A DNA stretch of 64,000 nt from Acanthochlamys bracteata (lineage: Eukaryota > Streptophyta > Magnoliopsida > Pandanales > Velloziaceae). The notes below the pieces were generated by a model, which searched no databases, was not told the origin of the DNA, and saw nothing but the letters and a program-made list of their open reading frames with translations. Position numbers and translations under genes: made by a program. The stretch is taken from NCBI GenBank assembly GCA_019914995.1, contig CM034137.1, forward strand, positions 2,852,001-2,916,000. The letters are read 5' to 3'. Positions 46,201 through 57,500 of this stretch are shown here, piece by piece (within the stretch, counting starts at the first letter, position 1; each line of letters begins with the position of its first letter).

Positions 46201-49200
46201 AAAATAGTAATTTATAATTATATAGCAACTATACAGAAATCTCTTATCGCTACAATCTTTGTAACTTGAGAAAGGGCTAAATGTTTTTGTCCTTTTATCA
46301 AACTGATGATTCATCCTCCTTTTGTTTGCAGAAAAGCCCATTCCTAGATGGCATCCAGTTCCCATTAATTTCATTCAAAGTTCAAGAATGTCTAGATGAG
46401 GCCTGGCCTCTAATTCTTAAAGCGATTGCTTTGGATGCAGCTTCTGTGAACACTGAAGTTGGGAACACAGGTTTTGAATTGTTGGATTTCAATTTTCTGT
46501 GGGGTTTGGCTCTTCTTATTCTGTTTCAGGAAATGCAATTAATTGCTGTCAAGCAAGAAAAGATGCTTAATCTTTTCAAGGAAAAAGGTTTGCATGGCAA
46601 TGCTGTTCAAAGGAGGATCAAGTTTGCATCGTGTGATATCCTGCTACTGGTCTTTCAGTCTTTATCACAGAAAGCTTATTTTAGCAATGGATTTCTAACA
46701 CTGGACCTCTGCATTGAACTTCTTGAGGTAAAAACTACCATAACTCATTTATACTGAACTCTATCCCAAATCTACATTGCTTTTATGATGATTGAGGGAG
46801 AATAAAGAAATTATGCATAATGTTCAGTCAATCGGACCTCATTTTATACCATCTCAGGCTAACAAGTAATTTGATTAATTATGTTTGCAATGACTAATGG
46901 ATTTAGTTTATATCTTTGATCCTTTATTGATCAGCTTAACCAGAGGTGTGAAGTTGTAATCTTGTTTAATTGTATGAATCAGCATTATCTAGAATCTCTG
47001 GCTGTTTGTGATGAGTGTCATTGGAACTTGTTGATTGCCTGATGATTCAAGAATCTTTTAAATTATTACATTCTCAAAGGAACTTTACATTGTCTAATCT
47101 GGTATTTCCATTTCATTATGTGATGTTTATCTTAGTAATGGATTCTGCAAATGCTTAAGATGCTGTTTTGGATTTCAGTTGCACATACAGAATCGTAATT
47201 GAGTTTTTTAATCATATTCTGGTGGATACAGTTTTTTGTCTACACAGACACAGAAAAATCATGGAAGAGTCTTGTGGTTTCAATCATGTCACAGGTATGG
47301 TTTTGTTTAACTGGAAACCTTTGTGGAGAAATGTTTTTACTCATTTCTGCATCAAGACTGCAGTTACTGCTTTATAGTAAACAAGAATGTATCCTGCACA
47401 TGAGAGGCAGATTTTTGTTGATGAAGCACAGGATATGGTGAAGTTACTTACGCCTGGCTCTATAATGTTGGAGAAAACCACTTGGATGTTTCTTGATAAA
47501 AAATGAAAAATCACGAACTTCTTGAAATGTCTCTAATTGTTTTGCAGCCTGATTGTTATCTGAATGATGTAGCCTTACCTGCACTGAGAATAATGAATGA
47601 TCATAGTGTATAATGACTAATTTATCTATTTCATAAACTAAATGATCAGTAAATTCATATCTACAGATGTCAAGTTAATTAGTTAACCTTTATGAACTCT
47701 CATTTTGAATCCTTTTATTAGAGATCTGCAAGTGCATCCTATAGGCTATAGAATAGAAGCTGCAAATTCATCCTATTGGCTATAGAGTGGTTATTGTATG
47801 TGCCAACCACATGTTTTAAATCAATAATCACGCAGTTAGAATTTCACTTTAGTATTGTGGCATCATGGAACATCTGCAATTAACATTTCGACCGTATCAA
47901 TGGATTAGATTTTAAGGTCTTGATTATTTGATATAACCTTTTTAAATGAATGGAAACATGTTTTGTCCAAGGATATACAAACCGAAAATTGTGTTCCCCC
48001 ACAAGGTCAAGCAAAACATAAGTTGTTACCTCATGTATCTTGCATTTTGGTAGAGCCTTTTGACCTCAATTTTCATTTTGGTCAAACCCCAAAGATACTT
48101 CTGTGCTCAGGCTCACACGCTACGATGTCTTTTCACAAAAACCAGTAAATTTGTGTTCACACACCCAATACAAATGTTCGCAAATCTTCTAATGCATGTG
48201 TTCACGCACGACTTAAATATGTATTCATGCACCAGTAACTTTATTTTCACCCACTATGCATGTGTTTGCAGTAATTATTTTTCAAGCACTGATCTGCTAT
48301 ACATGTCTTCCCGCACTACTGGAAAAGCTGTGTTATATGCTCATCTACTGCTATGCGTGTCTTGACACGCTCCTGAAACTATCTTTTCAACCCAGTAAAA
48401 CTTATGTTGACCAGAGAGCAATGGACATTTACTCTGGACCAGGGAATTGAGGGGGAAGATAGTTATGATGCACGGTAGAAGGGTCAGAAATTAATTTCTA
48501 GTATACGAAATGACAAGATATAACCTGATGGTTTCCTAGGTTAGGTCCTTGAGAAAAATTCATGAGTTTTCTAGAGCTTAGTTTGGACGTTCAAGTAGTG
48601 TATCTAATTCAGGTTTTCCATTATGTATATTTGTGACGCTACTATTTGTGACTACCTATCCTCGCTTGTCAGGTTTGTTTCAGTGATTATCTCATTTTCT
48701 GTCATTCCTCTTATATTTCTAGTCGAGAGTCATTCATTTGAGTTAAGATTCTTTTGCACTTTGTTGATGACATTTGTTATTGAAACATCATAGCTCCTCC
48801 GTTTATGCTAAATAGTTAAGCAATTATCCTATTGTTTGAGTTTATATGATATTCCTAAGTTTATGTTTTCAGCGGGTAAAGTTTGCTCAGAATTAGCTTA
48901 AAATGTGTTATGTTTGATCTATATCCTTGGGCGTCCTTCATTGTATGTCATATATTCCTTAAACAGATTTTGCAGTCTTGCTCGGAACAACATATTGAAG
49001 GGGAATTCTCATCATTGACGATCGAATTATTTTCAAAATGTATATATGCAACAATTTGCAGGTATTTAATATATGATATTGCAATAATTTTCTACCCTTT
49101 TGGGAAATCTGAACAAAGTGCTGCTTATTAGATGAATTTGCAGTTTGATGTTTCATGCATCTTTAGCAGATTTTTGTCTAGTTGAACTCAAGTAGAATCT

Positions 49201-52200
49201 TTTCAATGGTGCAGTGACAATGAGCTTTTTGACGATTATCCTAGTACTGGGGTTTTTGAGTTATCTGTTGCAGCTGAGGTGATAGCAAGCCGGATGAAAT
49301 ATAAGGTATATTAGAACTTCACAGCTCTTCTTTGATGGAAATATATGTGTCCTGGTTTTTAGTTAGAAGCTGTCAAACCTTGTCCATCCATGATCAGGTA
49401 TTTTCCTTTCCATTTTCACTGATTCTTTTTTCCTATTGAATTTGTTCCAGGATCAGAGAAAGGTTCTTTTGTCATATTTGTCAGTCTGTTATGAGTGTTT
49501 GAAAGGGGCTTCAACAGAATCATGCTTCTGGAAGGTAGTTTCGTTTCTTTGGAGGTTGCTGCCTTTTCTGAGAAAGCACATTCAAGGTAGCATTTAAGAC
49601 CATACTTGCCAGCAAGTGCACATTCATGTCTTACCTCCGTTTGTATTGTTGATTTAGTGAGACATGTGTAGCTAAAGGCACTATGACTTCCGAGTGGTAT
49701 CAACACTCCTTCTTGGAGCTAATAGCTGTTTTCTAGTTTTTAGAAAGCTGATGTCCTGAAAGCTTCAGACCAAATGTTACTACCGTTAAATGTGGCAAGT
49801 GACGGCTGTGGTCATGGCTATACCTGTTTTCTCTGACTTATTAAACAAATATGATCAATGTGCATGGTGATTTGGAATTTCAATCTTTGATGTGGTTAAA
49901 TATCATTTGCTTTTGCAGATAATGCTGCCTGCAGCTATGAGGATTGTACAAGTATTGATGCTCTTCTTGGATTTTTGGGAAGCTTGCTTGCACTTTTGTC
50001 TCAAGACTGCATAAGGCGGATGCACTTAGAGAAAAATAAATACAGTGAATCTTACAGACGTCTAACCAAGATACTCGCATACTGCTTAGAAGAAGCTATA
50101 GCATTAACCATATTAGCTCATGGCATGTCTCAACACAGCTGGAAGGAAGTTAGCAACATGATCCTTGTGCCCGTATACAAACTTTACACCAAATCTTTCC
50201 ATGAGGTCTTCAATGATTCCAGCACACAGGTAGTGATCTTTACAGAGTTTACAAAATAAATTTATTTAGAAAGGAGCAATGACTATGTTTTCTTGTCTTT
50301 TAAGTAGGTTCAGATAATCGGTCTTCAGGTGCTGAGAAGTGTTGCACATAGGGAAACCGTTGATACTTCTAACGAGAAAACCATAGATACTTCTAACGAG
50401 AAAGCCCATCCCTTCCTTCTTTTCCTTCTTGGAGAACTCTTTGAGGATATCTTTCTTCTAATACAGAGGAAGCTGAAGGTACTTTTAGTTCAAAGTTTTT
50501 GTAAATGCATCAGTGCAGCAATGTAGCAAACATTTGTTTTCCCTTTGTTTACAGGAGAGGTTTACAAAAGAATCCGTTATCATCATTGAGGAATGTCTAA
50601 GATTGCTCTTTGTTGTTCACATTCTTTCACGATCAAGCAGCTTTTTGAATATTACTACAAGACTACTCTTGGAAGCTCTAACCATGGTCCATTATGCTGT
50701 TGATGAAAGCCATCAACAGGTAACTTTTTGTCCAAAATTTACCCCCTATTGTTCTGTTCAAAACACACTTTTGGACCATGTCCTTTCTAACAAAGTGGTG
50801 GCTTTCTGCAGTATATTGAGGCGAAGACCATCGCCAGGAGGTTTTTAGGTCACATTGTACAAATCCCTTCTTCCGTAATTCTAATCAAGGATTTAATGTT
50901 ATCAATGCCATCTACAAGGAGACAGCAACTTCAGGTTTTGTACTTATTATCAAGAAAGCTTTCTTTGTGAATGCTAATATCACGTTATCTACTCCGTTTA
51001 TGACATGATTAGTAATCTGCAATGGTCTTTCTTCCATCAGTCAGCATATGTTTATATCTCTATACCATGTTATTTTAGCTCTGGATGATTTCGTCTGTCA
51101 TTATCTTGAAAGTATTTACTCATTTGGATTGATGTATGATGCATAAGATATATATTTTCTTTTTCTTTTTATTTTTTTTTGTGGAGAAGAGATGCTTAAG
51201 AACTTAAATGCAGCATTTCTCTCCAAACTGCTGATTTGGTTATTCAGTGTGTTTTTTATTATAAATATTATAAGTGTAATGGCTAATTCTATGAACTTCC
51301 AAATGCATGTATCTACCTTCTTTTATTATGAACCTAAACTTCCCATAAGTGCCATTTAGGTCCAAACATTTTCTGTAATAAATTAGTAGTAGTGATGGAG
51401 AAAAGATAGATTTAATAATCATTAATTAGTTATGAGAGTATTTGCAAGGAGTCTATCAATTGAGAGTGATTCTTGGTAAGAAGTTTTGTTAAGTAGGAGT
51501 CTATCAATTGAGAGGATATATATATTCTTGTTATTTGTATATTGAGTAGTTTTAAATTTATATTAAAATTATGAGTTTGTTGCATGAGTTCTTCTTCTCT
51601 TTGGCTTCTCCTTTGTTTTTCACCTTTACCTTAATTTTGTCTATTTTCTATCTTATTCATATCTGTTCCTGACATAGCTAATCATGTTGCATTGGAACTC
51701 ATTGACTTGGAACTTGGACCTTCAAATAATTGAAACCCTTCCAATTATTTGTGGTCCTTATCCTCAATATTGAGTTAAAGAATACAATAACCTAGGGCAT
51801 CTAACCAGCTCATTACGGACATAGCCGTATATTCCAGTATGAAATGAATGAAGGTTTTATTTTGCATGTAGGATATGATTCGAGCTTCAGTTAGTCCAAA
51901 TGAATTGGCGTCTCATATAAAGGGCAGTAATCCACCAATTGTCAGTCAATCAAACTTGGAAGCTGATTCTCATGCTACAGTAGATCAACAAAGCACTTCC
52001 TCTAAACCTATAATAGCAGATTCTGAGAAGTCCGAAAAGGAGGATGAAGATGAAGATTGGGATGCATTTCAGTCGCTTCCTGCTAATAATGTGTCTGAGG
52101 ATGTCCCTGATCAGAATGATGGTACCATACTCAGAAGTTCATCATTAGATCATCATGTAGAAACTCAGTCTCAGACTATTGCAAGTGCTTCTTCACCTAT

Positions 52201-52780
52201 TTCCGAACACAGTCAAAATACTGGGCAATCCGAAGCCTGCCCTACTACTGTTGAATCAGATCTTCATTTGGATTCTAGAAACAGAGATGGTGATAATCCT
52301 GGGGTTGGACTTGCATCTATAGACGGCCATAGTAATCTTGGATCTGTTATATCTTCGCTTCCTGGGGAGATTGCTGCAAATGATGAAGGAAAAAGTCCGG
52401 ACAAAGTGCCAGAAGTCTTTTCAGTGATGGAAAAAGAACAAGTGGTTACTTGTGGGAGTGAAGCCAATGATGAAGTTAAAAGAATGGACAATATGCCAGA
52501 AGACTTTTCAGTGGTGCACACAGGAGATCAAATGGTTACTTGTGTAACCGAAGCCAATGATGCTATCAGCCCCTACCATCAACCTTCAACCAGTGACCAA
52601 ACCAACAGAAAAGAGCCAGTGCTTCATGATAAAGTTGAAGTCGAGGCTGATTTCTCCAGTGGTGCCCCACTCCCTGGGAATGTCAAGGATGCTGTTGACC
52701 GTCATCAGATAGCTCAGTCGGATAATTTGAGTGAAGAAGGGAGTGAAAAGCAGGAGCACGAGGCTGCAGTTATTCTTTAG
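16213..52780 (+). CDS. SWEETIE: SWEETIE-type HEAT-repeat protein (HEATR5/Laa1 family)
   Basis: Forty-eight GT-AG exons join in phase to about 2,242 aa, near the Arabidopsis length: 16213-16377, 18300-18507, 19429-19535, 19989-20225, 20341-20430, 20525-20603, 23123-23187, 23650-23754, 24890-24979, 25073-25153, 25476-25544, 26562-26687, 27646-27749, 29106-29238, 29334-29440, 31784-31897, 31988-32155, 32536-32622, 32699-32792, 33491-33559, 33666-33788, 33879-33947, 34026-34130, 35850-35938, 36506-36662, 39021-39170, 39348-39397, 39521-39620, 39714-39770, 41025-41092, 42015-42108, 42706-42929, 44011-44158, 44411-44479, 45347-45403, 45549-45635, 45718-45846, 45941-46135, 46332-46727, 47232-47294, 48967-49061, 49215-49305, 49451-49586, 49919-50229, 50308-50478, 50555-50719, 50812-50934, 51872-52780. 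The N-terminal NVPLSRFGVLVAQLES and the order of later blocks follow SWEETIE throughout. Helical HEAT repeats fill about residues 1-1940; the last 300 are acidic and disordered-looking, with DWDAFQS at about 2002-2008. Arabidopsis mutants have disturbed sugar and trehalose metabolism; yeast Laa1 and animal HEATR5 act with AP-1 clathrin adaptors (family knowledge), so a Golgi/endosome trafficking role is inferred. Exon 40 and the C-terminus are the least certain parts. Confidence 0.95.
17195..17395 (-). repeat. SINE-like 3' module in SWEETIE intron 1
   Basis: Read on the minus strand it carries 'catgtagccgacccca', a short GTGGG-type hairpin, 'gataaagctta', and then a run of TTG triplets. This matches the 3' module I remember as typical of widespread plant SINEs of the Au type. 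No clear A and B boxes are visible, so only the 3' part may be present. The 65-aa open frame on the plus strand is a by-product of the repeat. Confidence 0.4.
20772..20943. repeat. Intronic direct duplication, SWEETIE intron 6
   Basis: A segment of about 66 bp starting CTTCTTCTGCTCTCAA occurs at 20772-20838 and again at 20878-20943, a period of 106 bp with few differences. It lies wholly in intron 6. Confidence 0.75.
21910..21932. repeat. CT microsatellite in SWEETIE intron 6
   Basis: An uninterrupted CT dinucleotide run in a wider pyrimidine-rich stretch. Confidence 0.9.
26981..27046. repeat. Poly-C and CA tract in SWEETIE intron 12
   Basis: Blocks of five to nine C separated by single G or A are followed by a CA dinucleotide run. 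Such a C-rich island is unusual against the AT-rich intron background. The opposite strand would be G-rich, with several G-runs close together. Confidence 0.9.
27123..27575. repeat. Tandem duplication of about 220-235 bp in SWEETIE intron 12
   Basis: Two adjacent copies (about 27123-27358 and 27360-27575) share the same order of landmarks: 'caaacactcttcgct', 'catcaactgtatgactgtg', 'ggcagcgaagttttgtag', 'aactgtgtaggactctagg', and 'cctttatactttgcag'. They differ by a small indel and scattered substitutions, so the duplication is fairly recent. Each copy contains two acceptor-like AGs close to the true acceptor of exon 13 (27645). Confidence 0.9.
27882..28103. mobile_element. MITE in SWEETIE intron 13
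   Basis: The left end CATGTTAGGCATCACTAAAA pairs with the reverse complement of the right end, CATGTTTGGAATAGCTGAAA, as an inverted repeat agreeing at 15 of 20 positions. It is about 222 bp with no open frame of interest. No certain target duplication was seen, so the superfamily is open; the GTTTGG core is like the Tourist-like copies in this window. Confidence 0.6.
30021..30565. mobile_element. hAT-superfamily MITE in SWEETIE intron 15
   Basis: A 545-bp element with 12-bp perfect terminal inverted repeats, TAGGGGTGGCAA at the left and TTGCCACCCCTA at the right. It is bounded by the same eight bases on both sides, GCCTAATG at 30013-30020 and 30566-30573. Eight-base duplications are diagnostic of hAT elements. 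Both subterminal regions are packed with variants of GGGTCGGGT and its complement, and the centre is AT-rich. It has no transposase frame, so it depends on an element elsewhere. The clean target duplication suggests a fairly young insertion. Confidence 0.9.
34131..35849. other. SWEETIE intron 23
   Basis: A 1.7-kb intron with no recognisable element, exon or RNA gene. Confidence 0.5.
37130..38500. repeat. Two diverged direct repeats around a 0.66-kb core, SWEETIE intron 25
   Basis: The copy at about 37130-37505 and the copy at about 38165-38500 align in the same direction over their length, roughly 75% identical by eye. Landmarks in both: 'tcggttcactc', 'attggttg', 'aaggaatatct', 'atgcatgatt', 'gatgtatg', and 'gtggacta'. 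The core between them (37506-38164) is non-coding. The arrangement could be the ends of an old, small LTR-type element without genes (TRIM-like) or a split segmental duplication. I saw no convincing primer site or polypurine tract, so neither is established. Confidence 0.6.
38040..38215. repeat. Three-copy minisatellite in SWEETIE intron 25
   Basis: Three successive imperfect units of about 50-59 bp, each with a 'gtcg..tcactc..cttgctt.tta' core, lead into and overlap the start of the second long direct repeat. Confidence 0.6.
39771..41024. other. SWEETIE intron 29
   Basis: A 1.25-kb intron with no recognisable element or exon. Confidence 0.5.
47295..48966. other. SWEETIE intron 40
   Basis: A 1.7-kb intron. 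Around 48060-48370 the sequence is richer in 'tgttcac' and 'acgc' words and has overlapping short open frames, but no domain, terminal repeat or target duplication could be recognised. Confidence 0.4.
50359..50406 (+). repeat. In-frame 24-bp duplication in SWEETIE exon 45
   Basis: Two adjacent 24-bp units (50359-50382 and 50383-50406) encode VDTSNEKT and IDTSNEKA. The duplication keeps frame and adds eight residues in a polar loop between helical segments. Confidence 0.9.
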
Positions 52781-52851
52781 AACAACCTAGGGATGATGCA
52801 GGGGTAATATCAGGTGGAGAGAAACAAATTGTCCGAGAAGAGAAAAAGTGA
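52774..52851 (+). other. Out-of-frame coding-like tail at the SWEETIE stop
   Basis: A frame shifted relative to exon 48 runs from about 52774 to a TGA at 52849-52851. Its codons give a polar, acidic peptide including SLEQPRDDAGVISGGEK, in keeping with the acidic tail before the annotated stop at 52778-52780. It reads like the original C-terminus, put out of frame by a small indel or a sequence error. It may equally be chance sequence in the 3' UTR. Confidence 0.45.
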
Positions 52852-53619
52852 ATAGCCTTAGTAGCATTTATGTTGGAATTTCTTAAATTGAAAATCATTT
52901 GGATCACAGAACAGTTTGAACAAGTATTGTAGAAGTGGAAGGATTTTGGAAATGTTGGAGTACTGACTCTTGCTCTTTGTTGGAGATTTTTCAGCACAGA
53001 AGTTCCCTTCTGTGTATGATGACCCTGCAATCCATTCTTCAGCATGCAAGTACATATAATCAACTCAATGGTTTTAAATTACTTAGTTTTATTCCTTTTT
53101 TCAGCAAGGATTAATCTGTAGGTGACTCTTAACTATTTTAGCCATTAGAAAACATGCAATAAGTGTAATGCTTAAATGTGGTATTCCACCTTACCGAAGG
53201 AGATGACATATCCATATGTTCTTTTGATATAAACACGAAGTGTATTTTTTTTTTTTCATATGCATTCAAATTTAAGATGAGCTAATTTATCAATTGTTCG
53301 TCTTCTTGTCCAAAATGCATGAATGTGGTTGATATAATGAGTTCTAAGTCTCAACTAGCTACCTGAGTTCAGCAATGGAAATGACAAAAATTGAAAGTTT
53401 TCCAATCTACAAAAAGTGCTTTTGTGATGTTTTGCAGCATGTCAAGCATGTGAGATTATATAAGTTTCTCTCGTAGGTTCTCAAATGAAAGAAGACTTCA
53501 TAGAGAGAAGATTTTTCTCGGTCAATTATGAAAAAGTGAAAGGTCTGAAATCATGACCTAAGTTGGTGATTTTTAATTCGTTTTGAGCAATAGATATATA
53601 ATTACAAGTTGGCTTACAA
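52852..53619 (+). other. SWEETIE 3' UTR and flank
   Basis: No gene. The first few hundred bases are probably 3' UTR; the polyadenylation site is not obvious. Confidence 0.4.
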
Positions 53620-54219
53620 TAGGGGTGGCGTATGAGGGCCGATTTAAGATGAATTTATATAATAATTAGATTAAAATTATTTAATTTTAATTTGATCGAT
53701 ATATTTATTGATTATTAAATTTTTATTCGAATTATATATTTTATATTAATTAAAGTTGTTAACCATAATTTAACACATTTAATAAATAAAATAAAATTCA
53801 CGTTAACGTAATTAATAATCAAAATTATTAATATTAGAATTATAAAAATTAATTTTAATAATAACAAATGAAAGTTATTATGTATTTTATATTCAAAACA
53901 AAAAATATTACTTGAAAAAATTTATAAATTAAATAAGATGATATGATAAAATTCAGTAAAAGAAATATAAACTAAATTAATTGCAATGTCATTACTGTAA
54001 TTGATTTTTTAAGTATTAGATAATATGTTACGGAAGTATTTATACGAATTAAATAAGTCTATTTTTTATCAACTCAACTTGATCGAATCTCATTGCTTTA
54101 TTAAAATTAATTTTGAATTGATTCAAATTTAATTTTAACCTAATAAAAATTAAATATAAATTTGATTTAAATGTGTCGATTTTAAATTCGGTATATGAAT
54201 AGCTTCGTTGCTACCTATA
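53620..54219. mobile_element. hAT-type MITE upstream of the SMR gene
   Basis: A 600-bp element starting TAGGGGTGGCG and ending TTGCTACCTATA, a slightly eroded form of the termini of the intact copy at 30021-30565. The flanking octamers are GCTTACAA (53612-53619) and GCGTACAA (54220-54227), 7 of 8 identical, as expected for an older hAT target duplication. The interior is AT-rich with no open frame. The right end is about 290 bp before the next gene's start codon. Confidence 0.8.
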
Positions 54220-54227
54220 GCGTACAA

Positions 54228-54510
54228 CTTCCGCATGTGCTTTTCAACAGTGTCACACGTGCCCACCCACGATTCGCGGTTACACAACAAACATTCCCAC
54301 TAAACGAGCACGACTCAGATCAAAGCCAACAACGAACCAACCAGCTCAATCCAAAGTCTAAAAAACCCCATCGCTCGTAACCTAATCCAATCGAATTCCC
54401 ACAAATCGAATCAATTCCTTCCCGATCTCTCCATCAATTTCTCTCTCTCTCTCTCTTACGGCGGTCTACCGGTTCCAACGTTCACAAATTTCTTTCTCCG
54501 ATCTCTCGCC
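54228..54510 (+). promoter_or_regulatory. Core promoter and leader of the SMR gene
   Basis: Only about 280 bp separate the MITE from the start codon. The last part is pyrimidine-rich with a CT dinucleotide run (about 54440-54456), common in plant core promoters and leaders. No confident TATA box was seen. Confidence 0.4.
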
Positions 54511-57500
54511 ATGAATCCCTCCTCTACCAAGAAAAAAAATCAAAGAAATAAAAAGAAGAAAACTACCAACACCAACTCTTCTTCTTCACATTTTCCTTCT
54601 CCTTCTCCTTCTCCTTCTCCTTCAGAGATCGACAATAACAACAACAGTAATCCCAAATCAGAGAAGAGAAAGAAAGAATTAAAGGAACAAGAAGTAGAAG
54701 AAGAATCCAAAGCCATGGCGTGGCTTGCTGACGCATTTTCTACTACTTCTATCGATCAGATTATGTCAGCATACAACGAAGCTGATCGGGACGTTTATAA
54801 AGCTGCTGGAATTCTCTCTACCGAATTTTTTGATCCTGGCGAAACCCAGAATAATGATAGTAACAATCGATGTTTTGATAACAACAAGGTGCTGTTGTTG
54901 TCTTCGAGGAGACGGAAGGCGAGAACACCGGCGGCGTCGACTGGAATGGTTTCGGATATGATTGGGAAGAGTTACTCGAGCCCGAAACCAGAATTGAAGA
55001 ATGGGAAAAACACTTGGGGAGAAAGAGCGAAGCTTCAGTATAGTGTCAAGGATGCCGAGCAGTTCCTTTGTTCCATGCTTGGTGATGGCTCTGACTTAGG
55101 GATGGATGTGGTGAAAGATGTTTTTAGTAAGTGTTACTGTATAGTATCTTTTTGTTGTTTAAACTTTAAAGTCTTTCTTGACAGAATAGAGTGTTATTGT
55201 CTGAAAATGTTATTTCTTTTGGTGGTTTAGTTTGTTTCTTTGGCACTTTAATTCTCAATAATCCATCCGTCATTCAAGCTCATAATGCAGAAGGCATGTT
55301 TCTTTGGTAGGATATGTGTAATTTTAAATGAATTAGCTGTGATGAGGAGCCGTTGTCCGAGGAAGAGTGAGCTTGATATACTTGGTTTACTATGTTGTCA
55401 ATAAACAGATATAGTATGATGCTTTTGTTTCATACTGAAAAAGGTGTAGTTTCTGCATGCTGGTCAGATTTACTATTTGTACACAAATGCCAGTTTCACT
55501 ACTAGATAGTGTGAACTTGTTCTGACTTCAGAAAATTTGGTACTTGATACTACCTTTTGTCCATTTATGTATACACACACATAAACCTAGTGGTGGAAAA
55601 TTCAACCTTAAGAATGATTGTTTCTGTAGTTGAAGAACATCCATAGTCATATCTGTACAGAATGCAGAGCTTTAATTTGCAGTTTCTTCTTTCTAGATAG
55701 TTAGCATATAGTAGGTGGACCTGCACGCTGATGATGCAAATTGGTGCATTGCTGGCTTGAACTTCCTAAAAGAGTTGTTGAAAAATCTGAACAATCTGAT
55801 ATTTCATGTTTTGCAGGTCAGTGTGGATATGATGTGCAAAAGGTACTTGTTGGGGTTTCTCAGTGTCTTTATTCAACTGGCAGTTACACCAGCTGCTTAT
55901 GCATTTCTTGGAAACTCCTGCTATCAGAAAGTTTTGAGCTAAAAACTACGCTACTATTCTTTTGTGGATCTGATAGGCATAGGAAAAGACAGAAACTACC
56001 ACTGGTTCTTCCTCTTGGTTTAATGTTTGACATTCAAACTTGTCTTTGCTGTTCTATGGATCTTTTCCATGTCGCTTCTTTATCTGCCATTTGGCTCCAA
56101 CATAGCCATTTAGATCCCATTTTTGCTTTGCCTATCTTATCTCTGTGTCTTTGTTATATCAGGTGATATCAAACCCTCTCAGCATCAGCATCCCCTGTTT
56201 TGTCCACAGCACTAGCAATCAGAAAGGCCATTCCCTCCTACATCGATATATAGCTTTGATGCCAAGACATCACCAATAAATGTTTTTTTAATACCATTCA
56301 ATGACTTTTCTATCTTTCAGGCATTGGATGCATTGATCAACATATCAGATGGTGCAACTCACATTAAGGATAAAAGCTCTAGCAACTACAGAAACACTGG
56401 CATCAACTACTCAAGCAGTTGTCCTGAACTATCTAGTGATGATTCTGTGGGAGATATTAGCAGGAAGTTTCAGGTACTGCTTGAGTTGGACATTTTCAAC
56501 TTTCATTTATTTGGCATACAGTTGACTTACTCTCTTCATTTCTCCTTTTTATACTTAGCGGATGTTTATACTAATGATGTAGTGTGCTGTGATCACATAC
56601 TATCTAGTGGACTTCAATATTTCATTGCATTGTTCCTCTCCTTTTTAAACATGGCATCTGTATTCTCTAGTTGCAGAGTTTTGTTTGATTGATTTGCTCT
56701 TATTTTATGGTTAAAGATTTGCGGTATTCTCGACATGATCGTATGGTTCTTGGCCTTTCTTATCTATCTTTACTTGTGATAGGTTTTCTGTATTAAAGGA
56801 TGTTCAGATGTAGAATATGTAAATTTGTTCATTCTTAGGTTTCATGGAGTTAAAAGCATATTGTGTACCTTATGCTCTTTCTTTATTCTGCAAATTTGTC
56901 ACAGTCAACGGAAAAGATGCTCGGTGTATCATCTCATCCTTCTCATGAGAAGCATGAGTTCCTACAATCAGTAGGACATGTTTGCAGGTCGGCTGACTCT
57001 CCCTTTCTTAAACAAATACTTATCAAAGCTTGATTCCAACATATAGTTTCTCAATATTCCTTCACCTTTTATAGTAAAATTGCCAAGTGATTTAGTTGGC
57101 ATACTTGAGCATATGACAATGTTTTCTATTAATTACCTATAATACCTGTCCCTCTGGAGCATTCACCATTTTAAATCCTGCACCTAGGTGCTAGCTTACG
57201 GATCTATAGGAAATTGATGATCTTCCTAGACGATTTTCAGAAGACAATCTGATCTCTTGAAATTTCCTGATAATACTGGTTTCTGTAATGCTATTATTTA
57301 ATCCTGCTTATATAAAATTTCAACTACTTGCTACGTTGAAAAAGTGAGGCTACAACTCTCTTACTACCACAATTGGATTTACATGAAAGAAATAACTACT
57401 GTTGTTTGCCAAATACCTTTTGTATTTTGTTATTGGAAGTGAACCTATGAAGGATACCATCAAAGAAACTTATGATTATCTTCTGATGAAAGTTGAGTTA

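Noticed and set aside
55741-56166. 141-aa open frame in the SMR gene
   Set aside because: Reads through exon 2 in the wrong frame and into intron; the conserved reading uses only 55817-55842.
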